Origin: Synechococcus sp. CBW1108
GTDB taxonomy: Bacteria > Cyanobacteriota > Cyanobacteriia > PCC-6307 > Cyanobiaceae
DNA: 64,000 bases
Reading direction: 5' to 3'
NCBI RefSeq assembly: GCF_015840335.1
Contig: NZ_CP060395.1
Coordinates: 2,951,277 to 3,015,276, forward strand
Below, piece by piece: positions 42,678 through 51,225 of the stretch (positions within the stretch are counted from its first letter, which is position 1; every line of letters begins with the position of its first letter). A model generated the notes under the pieces. It saw only the letters and a program-made list of their open reading frames with translations. It was not told where the DNA came from and searched no databases. Made by a program: the position numbers and the translations under genes.

Positions 42678-44967
42678 GCCACTCGGCCAACTTGGTGCAG
42701 CGCCTGCGGCCCAGGTGGTTCTTGACCGCCATGGCCAGGGCCTTCTTCTGGCCCACCACCACCACCAGCTGCTTGCCGCGGGTGAGGCCCGTGTATACCA
42801 GGTTGCGCTGCAGCATCGCGTAGTGCTGGGTGAGCAATGGGATCACCACCGCCGGGTATTCGCTGCCCTGGCTCTTGTGGATCGTGCAGGCATAGGCGGG
42901 TACCAGATGATCGAGCTCCCCCCAGCCGTAGACCACCACCCGGCTCCCGGCCGCAGCGGCATTGCCACCTGCCTCGCTGGTGGGGAACAGCACGCTCAGT
43001 TCACTGTTGTCTGAGTCGATCGCATCGATCGTGCCCACATCGCCGTTGAACACCTCCTTCTCGTAGTCGTTGGCGATCTGCATCACCTTGTCGCCGGGTG
43101 CAAAGCGCCAGCCAAAGCGCTCCACCTGCTCGACTGGATCGGGATTGAGCAGCTGCTGCAGCTCCACGTTCAGCGATCTTGAGCCACAGCCACCGCGTGC
43201 CATCGGGCAGAGCACCTGCACCTGGCTGATCGGATCGAAGCCAAAGCGGGCCGGGATACGCTCGCCCACCACCTTGAGGATCAGGGCTACCGCCTGCTCG
43301 GGTGTTTCGGCCGGCAGGAAGTAGAAGTCGCTGCTCTTGCCCTCGGGTGGGGAGCGCAGATCGGGGATCGTGCCGCCGTTGATGGCATGGGCGGTGGTGA
43401 TGATCCGGCTGGAAGCTGCCTGACGGAACACCTCCGTAAGCCGCGTCACCGGCACTGCGCCGCTGGCGATCACATCGGCCAGCACCTGGCCGGGCCCCAC
43501 TGATGGCAGCTGGTCCACATCCCCCACCAGCAGCAGCGCCGCCTCCGGTGGAATCGCCGCCAGCAGGGAGGCCATCAACGGCACATCCACCATCGAGGTC
43601 TCATCCACCACCAGCAGGTCGCATTCCAACGGCAGGTCGCTGTTGCGCCGGAAGCCGTAGCTGGTGGGGTCGAACTCCAACAGCCGGTGGATGGTCTTGG
43701 CCTCCAGCCCCGTGGCCTCAGTCATGCGCTTGGCGGCACGGCCGGTGGGGGCGCAGAGCAGGATGCGCAGCTTCTTGGCCGCCAGGATCTGCAGGATGGC
43801 GTTGATCAGGTAGGTTTTGCCCACCCCCGGTCCGCCGGTGATCACCAGCACCTTGCTGGACAGGGCCTGCTCCACCGCTGCCTTTTGGCTGGCTGCCAGC
43901 TCCAGACCCAGGCGCTGCTCCACCCAACCGATCGCCCGCAGCGCGTCGATCACGCCCCAGGGTGGTGACCCCTGCAGCTGCTCCAGCAGCGCCTCGGCGA
44001 TCTGGCGCTCGGCCTTGTACAGATGGCTCAGGAAGATGGCCGGCTCGCCGGCCAGGCTGTCGGCCACCACGGCACCCTCGGCCAGCTCCAGCTCCAGGGC
44101 CGCCTGGATCTGCTCGGGCTCCAGCGGCACGCGAGTGGTGGCGCCGGTTTCCTCCGGCCGCTCCACCGCCAAGAGCGCCCCGGCCAGCTTGAGCAGTTCG
44201 GCGGTGGGCAGGCCGCAATGCCCCTCACCGCTGGCCTCCAGCAGGGCGTAGTTGATCCCCGCCCGCAGGCGGATCGTGGCGGTGGGCTCGATGCCAAGTC
44301 GCGCCGCGATGGCATCGGCGGTGCGGAAGCCGATGCCGCGGATGTCGCGGGCCAGGCGGTAGGGGTTCTCCGCCATCACCTGCACGGCGTCGTTCCCATA
44401 CGTCTTGAAGATCCGCACCGCCCGGGCGGTGCCGACGCCATGGCTGTGCAGGAACACCATGATTTCGCGCACCACCTTCTGATCCGCCCAGGCCTGGGCG
44501 ATGCGGCCGGCGCGTACCTTGCCGATGCCTGGCACCTCTCGCAGGCGTTCGGGGGCCTGCTCGATCACCTCGAACACCTCAGAGCCAAAGGAGGCAACGA
44601 GCTTGCTGGCGTAGATCGGGCCGATGCCGCGGATCATCCCCGAGCCCAGGTATTTCTCGATCCCCTCGGCAGTGGTCGGAGCGGAGGAACGCAGGAAGGC
44701 GGCCTTGAACTGCTGGCCGTGCTCCCTGCTGTTCACCCAGGTGCCGGAGACGGTGACCCATTCGCCGGCACTGATCTCGGCGGCATGGCCCACCACTGTG
44801 ACCAGATCGCGATGGCCGCGGGCCTTGATGCGCAGCACGCAGAAGCCGTTGCTGGAGTTGTGGAAGGTGACCCGCTCAATCGAGCCGGCCAGCACTTCGG
44901 TGGGCTGGCCGGCGCCCAGTGCTCCGCTGCTGCCGTTCGGCTGCCTGCTCTCAGCCGCTCCGGCCAT
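42664..44967 (-). CDS. recD2: RecD2-type ATP-dependent DNA helicase
   Basis: A 767-residue SF1B helicase. An N-terminal OB-like region (VTVVGHAAEISAGEWVTVSG) is followed by helix-hairpin-helix repeats (SGMIRGIGPIYASKLVASFG; EVPGIGKVRAGRIAQAW). The RecA folds carry Walker A VITGGPGVGKTYLINAILQ near 375, Walker B LLVVDETSMVDVPLMA near 447, VGDVDQLPSVGPG near 475, and C-terminal HKSQGSEYPAVVIPLL and NLVYTGLTRGKQLVVVV. ATG 44967 is chosen because upstream sequence is the overlapping 70-residue gene. RecD2 acts in DNA repair and is RecBC-independent. Confidence 0.88.
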   Translation of the reverse strand: MAGAAESRQPNGSSGALGAGQPTEVLAGSIERVTFHNSSNGFCVLRIKARGHRDLVTVVGHAAEISAGEWVTVSGTWVNSREHGQQFKAAFLRSSAPTTAEGIEKYLGSGMIRGIGPIYASKLVASFGSEVFEVIEQAPERLREVPGIGKVRAGRIAQAWADQKVVREIMVFLHSHGVGTARAVRIFKTYGNDAVQVMAENPYRLARDIRGIGFRTADAIAARLGIEPTATIRLRAGINYALLEASGEGHCGLPTAELLKLAGALLAVERPEETGATTRVPLEPEQIQAALELELAEGAVVADSLAGEPAIFLSHLYKAERQIAEALLEQLQGSPPWGVIDALRAIGWVEQRLGLELAASQKAAVEQALSSKVLVITGGPGVGKTYLINAILQILAAKKLRILLCAPTGRAAKRMTEATGLEAKTIHRLLEFDPTSYGFRRNSDLPLECDLLVVDETSMVDVPLMASLLAAIPPEAALLLVGDVDQLPSVGPGQVLADVIASGAVPVTRLTEVFRQAASSRIITTAHAINGGTIPDLRSPPEGKSSDFYFLPAETPEQAVALILKVVGERIPARFGFDPISQVQVLCPMARGGCGSRSLNVELQQLLNPDPVEQVERFGWRFAPGDKVMQIANDYEKEVFNGDVGTIDAIDSDNSELSVLFPTSEAGGNAAAAGSRVVVYGWGELDHLVPAYACTIHKSQGSEYPAVVIPLLTQHYAMLQRNLVYTGLTRGKQLVVVVGQKKALAMAVKNHLGRRRCTKLAEWLSSP

Positions 44968-45163
44968 CGGCCAGGTCCTCCGCGGCGTTGACCCCTCCGG
45001 TGCTCTCCTCCTCGATGCTGTAGTACTCCCGCTCATCCGAGCAGCACAGGTCGCTGTAGTAGCGCTCCAGCACCGCGTAGGCCGCGTCGTACGTCTGATA
45101 CGACTGGCCGGCGATGGTGTCCAGCTGGCCGTCATCGCGGACGATGCGGTAACGGGTCATCAA
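44951..45163 (-). CDS. Small hypothetical protein before RecD2
   Basis: A 70-residue protein (MMTRYRIVRDDGQLDTIAGQ; TYDAAYAVLERYYSDLCCSD) with a compact alpha/beta look and vicinal cysteines. It overlaps the recD2 start by 17 bases, so the pair is translationally coupled. Not recognised as a known family. Confidence 0.6.
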   Translation of the reverse strand: MMTRYRIVRDDGQLDTIAGQSYQTYDAAYAVLERYYSDLCCSDEREYYSIEEESTGGVNAAEDLADGRSG

Positions 45164-45269
45164 GCGATTGGGCGCGGCAGGCCCAGTGTCTCAACGGCTG
45201 AGCAGGGGCTGCTGCATCGGGGGCAGGGATGGGGGAGCAGGGTCCCTCCGGGCCGGCGCACACCCACCG

Positions 45270-45313
45270 CATCCCTCGGCCAGCCCTCTCGCCGCGTCAA
45301 GGGTCGAGCCATG
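45270..45313. repeat. Dispersed short repeat, copy 1
   Basis: About 43 bases beginning CATCCCTCGGCCAG and ending in a GCCATG, closely matched at 47338-47380 (CGCCGCGTCAAGG core shared). It lies between genes. Confidence 0.55.
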
Positions 45314-46252
45314 TCAGCTGCGCAGGGCTTCCCGATGGGCACCAAGGAAAGCCTCCTGCTCGCGGTTGAACGGCCGGATCAGATTCGCCCCTCCAATACC
45401 CCAGCAGCGCAGGGCCTCTCCAGCGGCCTCGTGCTGCCAGATCAGCTGCCCACCGGAATCAAAGCTGATCCAGTGGCGGTCAAACAGCTTGTCCACATGG
45501 GGGGAAAGCAGCAGGCCATTGGCGCCGCTCAGCCGTTCGCTGTTGTCGCAGTCTCTCCAGGGTTTGATATGGCTCGCCACCAGAAACTGCTGCCGCGCCA
45601 GCCCCGTGACCCGGCAGGCCGGCTCCAATTCCGACACCCGATGGCGGAACAACCCCTGCCCCAGCCGTGCCTTGGTGAGGGCATCCCGCTCGGTGCTGCT
45701 TGGAACGTCGCGCAGCAGCTGCATGTCATCGAGCAGCGCGGCGGTGTACTCACCTTCTTCCGCCAGCACAACCAGGTGCACCCGCACCGCTGCATCGGCG
45801 TGGTCTTCTATCAGCTTGAGAAGCAGCAGACCCAGGGTTTCGCCAAGCCCCGCCAGATACACCCCCTGGTTGCCCCGGCCTGAGCTGGTGCTGATTGGGC
45901 TATGGCGCTCGGGCAGCAGCGGTTGCAGTAGCTCAAAAAATGTCTGCGGCACCAGCGGCTGTTGCAGCGGCTGCCAGTTCACCCGCACCAGCCAACCATC
46001 CTGGCTCCAGTTGTCGCCTGCAGATCCAAATTCAGGCGGCTTCTGTGCCGTGATCGCCGCCGTTTCCACCAACCCGATCTGGCTGATCCTGCCGTTGGCG
46101 TAGCTGAACACCACATCCCCACCCTCGCAGCGCGTGAGGTTGTCGTAGCTCACATTGCGGGCGCCGTTGGCATTGGTCTTGGGCGACCAGATATAGCCGC
46201 CGTCGGTTTCCTGCCGGTAGGTCTGTTTGTGGTTGACCCACCAGTAGGCCAT
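45314..46252 (-). CDS. EVE/PUA-like domain HNH endonuclease
   Basis: A 312-residue protein. The N-terminal domain (MAYWWVNHKQTYRQETDGGY; YDNLTRCEGGDVVFSYANGR; SQIGLVETAAI) is the EVE/PUA-type base-flipping domain that reads modified bases. The C-terminal HNH_2-like nuclease has CRVTGLARQQFLVASHIKPW and NGLLLSPHVDKLFDRHW (H-N-H). Fusions of this kind act as modification-dependent (type IV-like) restriction enzymes. ATG 46252 fits the conserved MAYWWVN start. Confidence 0.82.
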   Translation of the reverse strand: MAYWWVNHKQTYRQETDGGYIWSPKTNANGARNVSYDNLTRCEGGDVVFSYANGRISQIGLVETAAITAQKPPEFGSAGDNWSQDGWLVRVNWQPLQQPLVPQTFFELLQPLLPERHSPISTSSGRGNQGVYLAGLGETLGLLLLKLIEDHADAAVRVHLVVLAEEGEYTAALLDDMQLLRDVPSSTERDALTKARLGQGLFRHRVSELEPACRVTGLARQQFLVASHIKPWRDCDNSERLSGANGLLLSPHVDKLFDRHWISFDSGGQLIWQHEAAGEALRCWGIGGANLIRPFNREQEAFLGAHREALRS

Positions 46253-46389
46253 CAATGGTGGCTGGGGTTTGACCTGTTGTAGCCCAGGCGAACAATCGCC
46301 GCCTCGAGCACGGGCGCCGAGGGCGCGCTCAATGCTCTGATGGCCAGGAGCCACCCTCCATCCTCCAGCTGGATAAGGCCTCAGTACGC

Positions 46390-47253
46390 ATGGACATCCT
46401 TTCCCACGGTCACAGCATCACCTCGACGGCCGGGGAGACTCCCTCGAACGTGGCCCGGCTGCGGGCGGAGCTCAGCGAGTTTGAGCTGGGCCGGTACCTG
46501 CTCAACAATCTGGGCCTGAACGGTCAGTGGACCTCCTACGTGCTGCTGTACCCCGAACGCGGCTCACAAACCCGGCTCAGCAGTGATGGATCGCCCCTGG
46601 GTGACCTGGAGACTTGGTTGCTGGAGCGCTGTCCGCTCCTGCTGGCGACGCAGCAGCGCTTCTCTCTCATGGGTGGGCTGACCCAGCCGTTGCTGCGATC
46701 CGGCATGCAACTCGCCTCCTTGCCATCGGGGCTGATGGACGACCTGCTGACACTGGACTACGCGGCATGCCATGACGTCAGCCTCACCGCCATTGATCTC
46801 GATGCCAAGGCGCTGGACGCTGCGCTGCGCAACCACAGCGAGCGTCACACCCCCGTGGCCATGGCGTGCGAACAGCGGGATGCCTGGCAACTGGGCTGCC
46901 AGGGGCGCTGGGATCTGATCACCAGCAACGGCCTGAACATCTACGTCGACGACGACCAGCTCTGCACAGCCTTTTACCGCCAGGTGGCCGAGGCCCTGCG
47001 GCCAGAGGGGGTGTTCATCGTCAGTTTCATCACCCCGCCCGATCATTGGAAGCCCTACTCGCGGGCCGACCTAGAGCAGCAGCGCCTGCTGTTCCAAGAT
47101 GTTGTGCCGGTGCGCTGGATGTGCCACCGGGATGAGACCACCACCCGTGCACAGCTGGCCGAGGCCGGCTTGGAGGTGATCAGCGTGCACTACGACGAGC
47201 AGCGCATGTTCCCGGCCGTGTTGGCTCGCAAGCACGGCTCTGCCCTGCTGTAG
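46390..47253 (+). CDS. Class I SAM-dependent methyltransferase
   Basis: A 287-residue protein. A motif I-like region is not glycine-rich (DLLTLDYAACHDVSLTAIDL), with the motif II acid in TAIDLDAKALDAALRNH, then WDLITSNGLNIYVDDDQLCT and LRPEGVFIVSFITPP for motifs IV-VI. Substrate unknown. It is divergent from the HNH gene, sharing a 137-bp intergenic region. Confidence 0.75.
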   Translation: MDILSHGHSITSTAGETPSNVARLRAELSEFELGRYLLNNLGLNGQWTSYVLLYPERGSQTRLSSDGSPLGDLETWLLERCPLLLATQQRFSLMGGLTQPLLRSGMQLASLPSGLMDDLLTLDYAACHDVSLTAIDLDAKALDAALRNHSERHTPVAMACEQRDAWQLGCQGRWDLITSNGLNIYVDDDQLCTAFYRQVAEALRPEGVFIVSFITPPDHWKPYSRADLEQQRLLFQDVVPVRWMCHRDETTTRAQLAEAGLEVISVHYDEQRMFPAVLARKHGSALL

Positions 47254-47337
47254 CCGAGGGATGCCTGCTCAAGGTTGGTTTGCCCCGCAGCATTAGCGGC
47301 GATTGGCTTGCCACCAGGCCGTCAAACAGCCACCTTC

Positions 47338-47380
47338 ATCCCTCGGCCAGTCCTCGCGCCGCGTCAAGGATCAGGCCATG
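47338..47380. repeat. Dispersed short repeat, copy 2
   Basis: Match to 45270-45313 (CATCCCTCGGCCAG ... GCGTCAAGG...GCCATG). The two copies flank the HNH and methyltransferase genes. Confidence 0.55.
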
Positions 47381-47702
47381 CGCCCCGTTGGGGCGTCCTT
47401 GTCACATCCCTGCGGCTGGCCGTTGGGGGTGGGGTTCTCTGCCGTCCCCAGATGGCTGCCCCGCTTTCCCGCTCTGCCCTCCGTGCCCGCGATGCCCTGG
47501 TGCTCCAGCACCTCTCCCTGGCTGATGCCGTTGCCTCAGCTGTAGCCCGCCGCTTCTTCCCTTTGGTCGAGCGGGAGGATCTGATCCAGGTAGCCAGAGA
47601 AGCCTTGCTCCGCACTGTGATGCGCTGCAAAGCAGGTGAGCCGGCTGTCCGCCGACAATGAAGTTGGCCGGTCGGCGACAAGCTCGTTGGCCGGTGGGGT
47701 GA

Positions 47703-49340
47703 GTGCTGGAGACCCTGGTGCCGATGCGCAGGGACCAGGTGATGCCGGCACCACTGACAAGCCACCAACGCAATCTGTTCATGACGAAACGACGAGGCGG
47801 CAGCAGCCAGGAGGCTGCTGCCGCGGCGGCGGGCATCTCAGTGCGCAGTGCTCGCCGGATTGAATGCAATCAGCTGCAGCCGCGGGCGAACCAGCCCCGT
47901 GGCCGCACCCGCCCCGATCCGCTGGTAGGGGTATGGGAGGAGGAGCTGGTGCCGTTGCTGCAGCGCTCACCCGCGCTGACGCCGATCACGCTCCTGGAGC
48001 ATCTGCAGCAGCAGAAACCTGATGTGGACTGGATTCCGCTACAGCGCACCCTGCAGCGCCGGGTGCGGGAGTGGAAGGCACTGCACGGCCCGGCGCCGGA
48101 GGTGATCTTCCCTTTGAGCTATGAGCCTGGCGAAATTGCCTTCTGTGACTTCACCCAGCTCAAGGGGGTGGAGGTGACGATCGCCGGCCAGGTGTTCCCC
48201 CATCTGCTGTTCCACTACCGCCTGGCCTGGAGCGGCTGGAGCTATGCGCAGGTGGTCCAGGGCGGCGAGAGTTTTGCAGCCCTCTCCGAGGGTCTGCAGA
48301 ACGCTCTGGCTGCCTGCGGCGGGGTGCCAGGTGAACTGCGCACCGACCGGTTATCAGCAGCGTGCCGTAACCGCAACGGCAGTTTCAGCTCCGACATCAC
48401 CCGCCGTTATCACGCCCTCTGCAGCCACTACAGCCTGGCCTACAGCCGCAACAACCTGGGGGTGGCGCATGAGAACGGCCGTGTGGAGAGTCCCCATGGC
48501 CATCTCAAGCGGCGGATCGAGCAGGCGTTGCTGCTGCGCGGCAGCAGTGATTTCGAGTCGCTGGCTGAATACCAGGCTTTTCTGGCCGCGGTGATTGACC
48601 AGTACAACAGGCCGCGCCTGATCCGGCTGGAGCAGGAGCAGGCGGCGCTGCGGCCACTACCGCGGTTTCGTTTTGCCGACTACGACATTGAACAGCTCAC
48701 GGTGCGGCGCACCAGCACGATCGAGGTACGCAGAGTCGTGTATTCGGTGCCGCCGCGGCTGATCGACCAGCGGCTGACGGTGCGGATCTTCCACGACCGG
48801 CTGCAGCTGCTTCTGGGCCGGCAGATCGCCTGCGAACTGGAGCGGCGCCACGGCGGTGTCGAGCGTCATGGGCGGGCGTGGAGCATCGATCTGGAGCACC
48901 TGATCGATGCGCTCAGGCGAAAACCCCGGGCATTGCTGCACTGCAGTTACCAGCGGGAGCTGTTCCCCGATGAGCGCTGGTGGCAGCTGTGGCAGCAGCT
49001 GCGCAATGGCGGTGACCGTGACGCCGCCGCCCGATTGATGGTCGAGGCGCTGTATGTGGGCTGCCGCCTGGCGGGCTACGAGCCAGTGCTGGGTTGGCTC
49101 GAGAAGGCCCATCAACGGCAAGGGCTGTCGCTGGCGGCGCTGCAGCAACGCTTCCGGCTGCCGCCCCATCGCCCCCACCCACCGCAACGCATTCCCCAAC
49201 ACAGCCTGCAGAGCTATGACGACCTCCTTGCCCTCCATCCCGCGGCCCCAGGCGGCGGAAGCCGCCCTGCCGATCCTGCTGCGACAGCTGCGGTTGGCAT
49301 GGATCCGCTGCCACTGGCAGAGCATCGCCTCGCAGGCTGA
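47703..49340 (+). CDS. istA: IS21-family transposase IstA (copy 4)
   Basis: Same 545-residue frame; carries the Thr variant in GELRTDRLSAA, shared with copy 3. Intact HTH and DDE core. Confidence 0.93.
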   Translation: MLETLVPMRRDQVMPAPLTSHQRNLFMTKRRGGSSQEAAAAAAGISVRSARRIECNQLQPRANQPRGRTRPDPLVGVWEEELVPLLQRSPALTPITLLEHLQQQKPDVDWIPLQRTLQRRVREWKALHGPAPEVIFPLSYEPGEIAFCDFTQLKGVEVTIAGQVFPHLLFHYRLAWSGWSYAQVVQGGESFAALSEGLQNALAACGGVPGELRTDRLSAACRNRNGSFSSDITRRYHALCSHYSLAYSRNNLGVAHENGRVESPHGHLKRRIEQALLLRGSSDFESLAEYQAFLAAVIDQYNRPRLIRLEQEQAALRPLPRFRFADYDIEQLTVRRTSTIEVRRVVYSVPPRLIDQRLTVRIFHDRLQLLLGRQIACELERRHGGVERHGRAWSIDLEHLIDALRRKPRALLHCSYQRELFPDERWWQLWQQLRNGGDRDAAARLMVEALYVGCRLAGYEPVLGWLEKAHQRQGLSLAALQQRFRLPPHRPHPPQRIPQHSLQSYDDLLALHPAAPGGGSRPADPAATAAVGMDPLPLAEHRLAG

Positions 49341-50007
49341 GGGCGAGGGCTGGAGCCCCAGTCAGTTTCTCTATGCCCTGTGCGAGCAGGAAATGGAGCA
49401 ACGCCAGCAGGCCCGCCAGCACCGGCTGCTGCGCGCGGCCCAGCTGCCCTGGAGCAAAGCGCTGGCGGACTACGACCATGGCGGCCGGATCGAGGCGCAC
49501 CGATGGCAGGAACTGGAGGCCTTGAGCCGCCAGAGCGAGTGGCTGCAGCGGGGCGAGAACGTGCTGCTGTTCGGCCCCAGCGGTGTGGGCAAGACGCACC
49601 TGGCGGTCGGCATCGCCTTGGCGCAGATCGGCCTGGATCAGGCCTGCCGCTTCTATCCCGCCACGAGCCTGGTGCAGGAGCTGCAGAAGGCCCGCGCCGA
49701 ATACAACCTGCCGGCAGCGCTGGAGCGGCTGGATCGCTACCCGCTGCTGCTGATCGATGACATTGGCTATGTGCGGCGGGATGAACAGGAGAGCAGCGTG
49801 CTGTTTGAGCTGATCTGCCACCGCTACGAGCGCCGATCGCTGCTGATCACCGCCAATCAGCCGTTCACCGCCTGGGATGAGATCTTCCCCAGCAGCTCAA
49901 TGACCGTGGCGGCGGTGGACCGGCTGGTGCACCACTGCCACATCGTCGAGATCAGCGGCGACAGCCACCGCCGCGCCCAAGCAAGCCGGCGCAGCGGCAG
50001 CAAATAG
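49216..50007 (+). CDS. istB: IS21-family helper ATPase IstB (copy 4)
   Basis: Same product as the other three copies (263 residues). Confidence 0.93.
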   Translation: MTTSLPSIPRPQAAEAALPILLRQLRLAWIRCHWQSIASQAEGEGWSPSQFLYALCEQEMEQRQQARQHRLLRAAQLPWSKALADYDHGGRIEAHRWQELEALSRQSEWLQRGENVLLFGPSGVGKTHLAVGIALAQIGLDQACRFYPATSLVQELQKARAEYNLPAALERLDRYPLLLIDDIGYVRRDEQESSVLFELICHRYERRSLLITANQPFTAWDEIFPSSSMTVAAVDRLVHHCHIVEISGDSHRRAQASRRSGSK

Positions 50008-50808
50008 CCACAGCAGCCGTAGAGAAGCGGAGAACAGCCCGGGAGATTGTCGTCCGGCGACAACCTGGTGCCGATGGTGCCAGACCCCGGCGGGGAGCTC
50101 CGCGCTGCCGGCGGACTGTGCGGTCCGCCGGCTCGTGCGCTCCAGGGCAAGGCTCAGCAGAGGTCTCGGCGCCTAACCGGCCAACGTGGTTGTCGCCTGG
50201 TGCCGATCAGAGGAAGTCAGTGCTGGCAATGGCTCGGACTGATGTGTGGCTCAGTTTTCGTGTCGCCTCCAGCGTCATCGCCCCCCAGTTGTCGCCGGCG
50301 ACAACTGGGGGGCGATCAGTTCCCCTCACCGGCCAACTTGATTGACGCCAATCGGCCAAGGGGGTTGACGCGGGACAGCCGGCAGAGCCGTATCTGCGCC
50401 GCTGCATCTCCGGTGCCCTGCAGCATCACCTGCGCGATCGGGTGCGGCTGGTGCGCATTCCACGCCGGCTGCATGAGCAGGGCCAGTGCCCCCTGGGTCA
50501 TATCAGCCTTGATGGCCACGCCGCTGGCGAGCCGTGCCTGCTCGATCAGCTGGCCAGCCCCGAGCAAGAAGTAGCCGGGCCCGCTGATGATCTGGCGCTG
50601 GAGCAGCTAGTTGATCAGCTGCCTGCAGCTCAAGCCACCGCCCTGCGGCTCACCGTCCTTGAGGGCCTGTCCCTGCGGGCTGCAGCAGAGCAGCTGCAAA
50701 TCAGCGCCATGTTGGTGCAGCGGGCCCAGAAGAAGGCGCTTGAGGCTCTGCGGCAGCAGCTGGCGGGGGTGGGCTGAGGCCTTATCGGTCTATTGCTGCA
50801 AGAGCCGT

Positions 50809-50946
50809 TCAGCGCAGCGGCCCTGGCAGGCGGCGGATCGGCCGCAGCTGCGGCTTGAGCGGCGGCGGGATCTGCAGTTGCTGGTCGACCCAGTGGGCAG
50901 CAAGGGCTGCCAGCAGGCTGTTGCGATCGCCGTGGATGCGGAGCAT
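50809..50946 (-). CDS. Small hypothetical protein
   Basis: A 45-codon frame (MLRIHGDRNSLLAALAAHWV; QIPPPLKPQLRPIRRLPG) convergent with the sigma-factor remnant. Composition looks real but size limits confidence. Confidence 0.35.
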   Translation of the reverse strand: MLRIHGDRNSLLAALAAHWVDQQLQIPPPLKPQLRPIRRLPGPLR

Positions 50947-51225
50947 GGCGTTGGCTGAAGGTGCTGCCCACCAGCCTGATCGGGCCGGCCCCCTCCGCCA
51001 GCGCAGAAGGCGACAGGGCCGCGCAACCAATGGCACAACCGCGGCCAGCAATGGCACCAGCGCAAGCTCCGGGAATGTATGTCAGTCCGCGCTGCTTCCT
51101 AGCGGCTCCAGATCAGCGCCATGCCGACCCTCACCAGGAGTAGAACAGCCGTACTGCTGCTGAGGCTTAGATGCTCGCCGACCTGCCCATTGGCGAACCT
51201 GTCCCCTACCGCCAGGGCTCATTAG

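Larger units (their letters stand above)
47646..50377 (+). mobile_element. IS21-family insertion sequence, copy 4
   Basis: A 2,732-bp element in plus orientation. Flanks are GCCGGC on both sides (47640-47645 and 50378-50383), a 6-bp target duplication that restores the sigma-factor frame exactly. Confidence 0.93.
47452..50777 (+). pseudogene. Sigma-70-family factor split by IS21 copy 4
   Basis: The parts are 47452-47645 and 50384-50777; together 588 bases and a 195-residue frame once the IS and one GCCGGC are removed. It has a region 2-like start (ALVLQHLSLADAVASAVARR; EREDLIQVAREALLRTV) and a region 4-like end (LRLTVLEGLSLRAAAEQLQI; VQRAQKKALEALRQ). This fits the short group-3-like sigma factors of picocyanobacteria. 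Inactive as it stands, unless its downstream part has its own start. Confidence 0.8.

Noticed and set aside
44023-44991. 322-codon plus-strand frame antisense to recD2
   Set aside because: Antisense shadow; RecD2 motifs on the minus strand are unambiguous.
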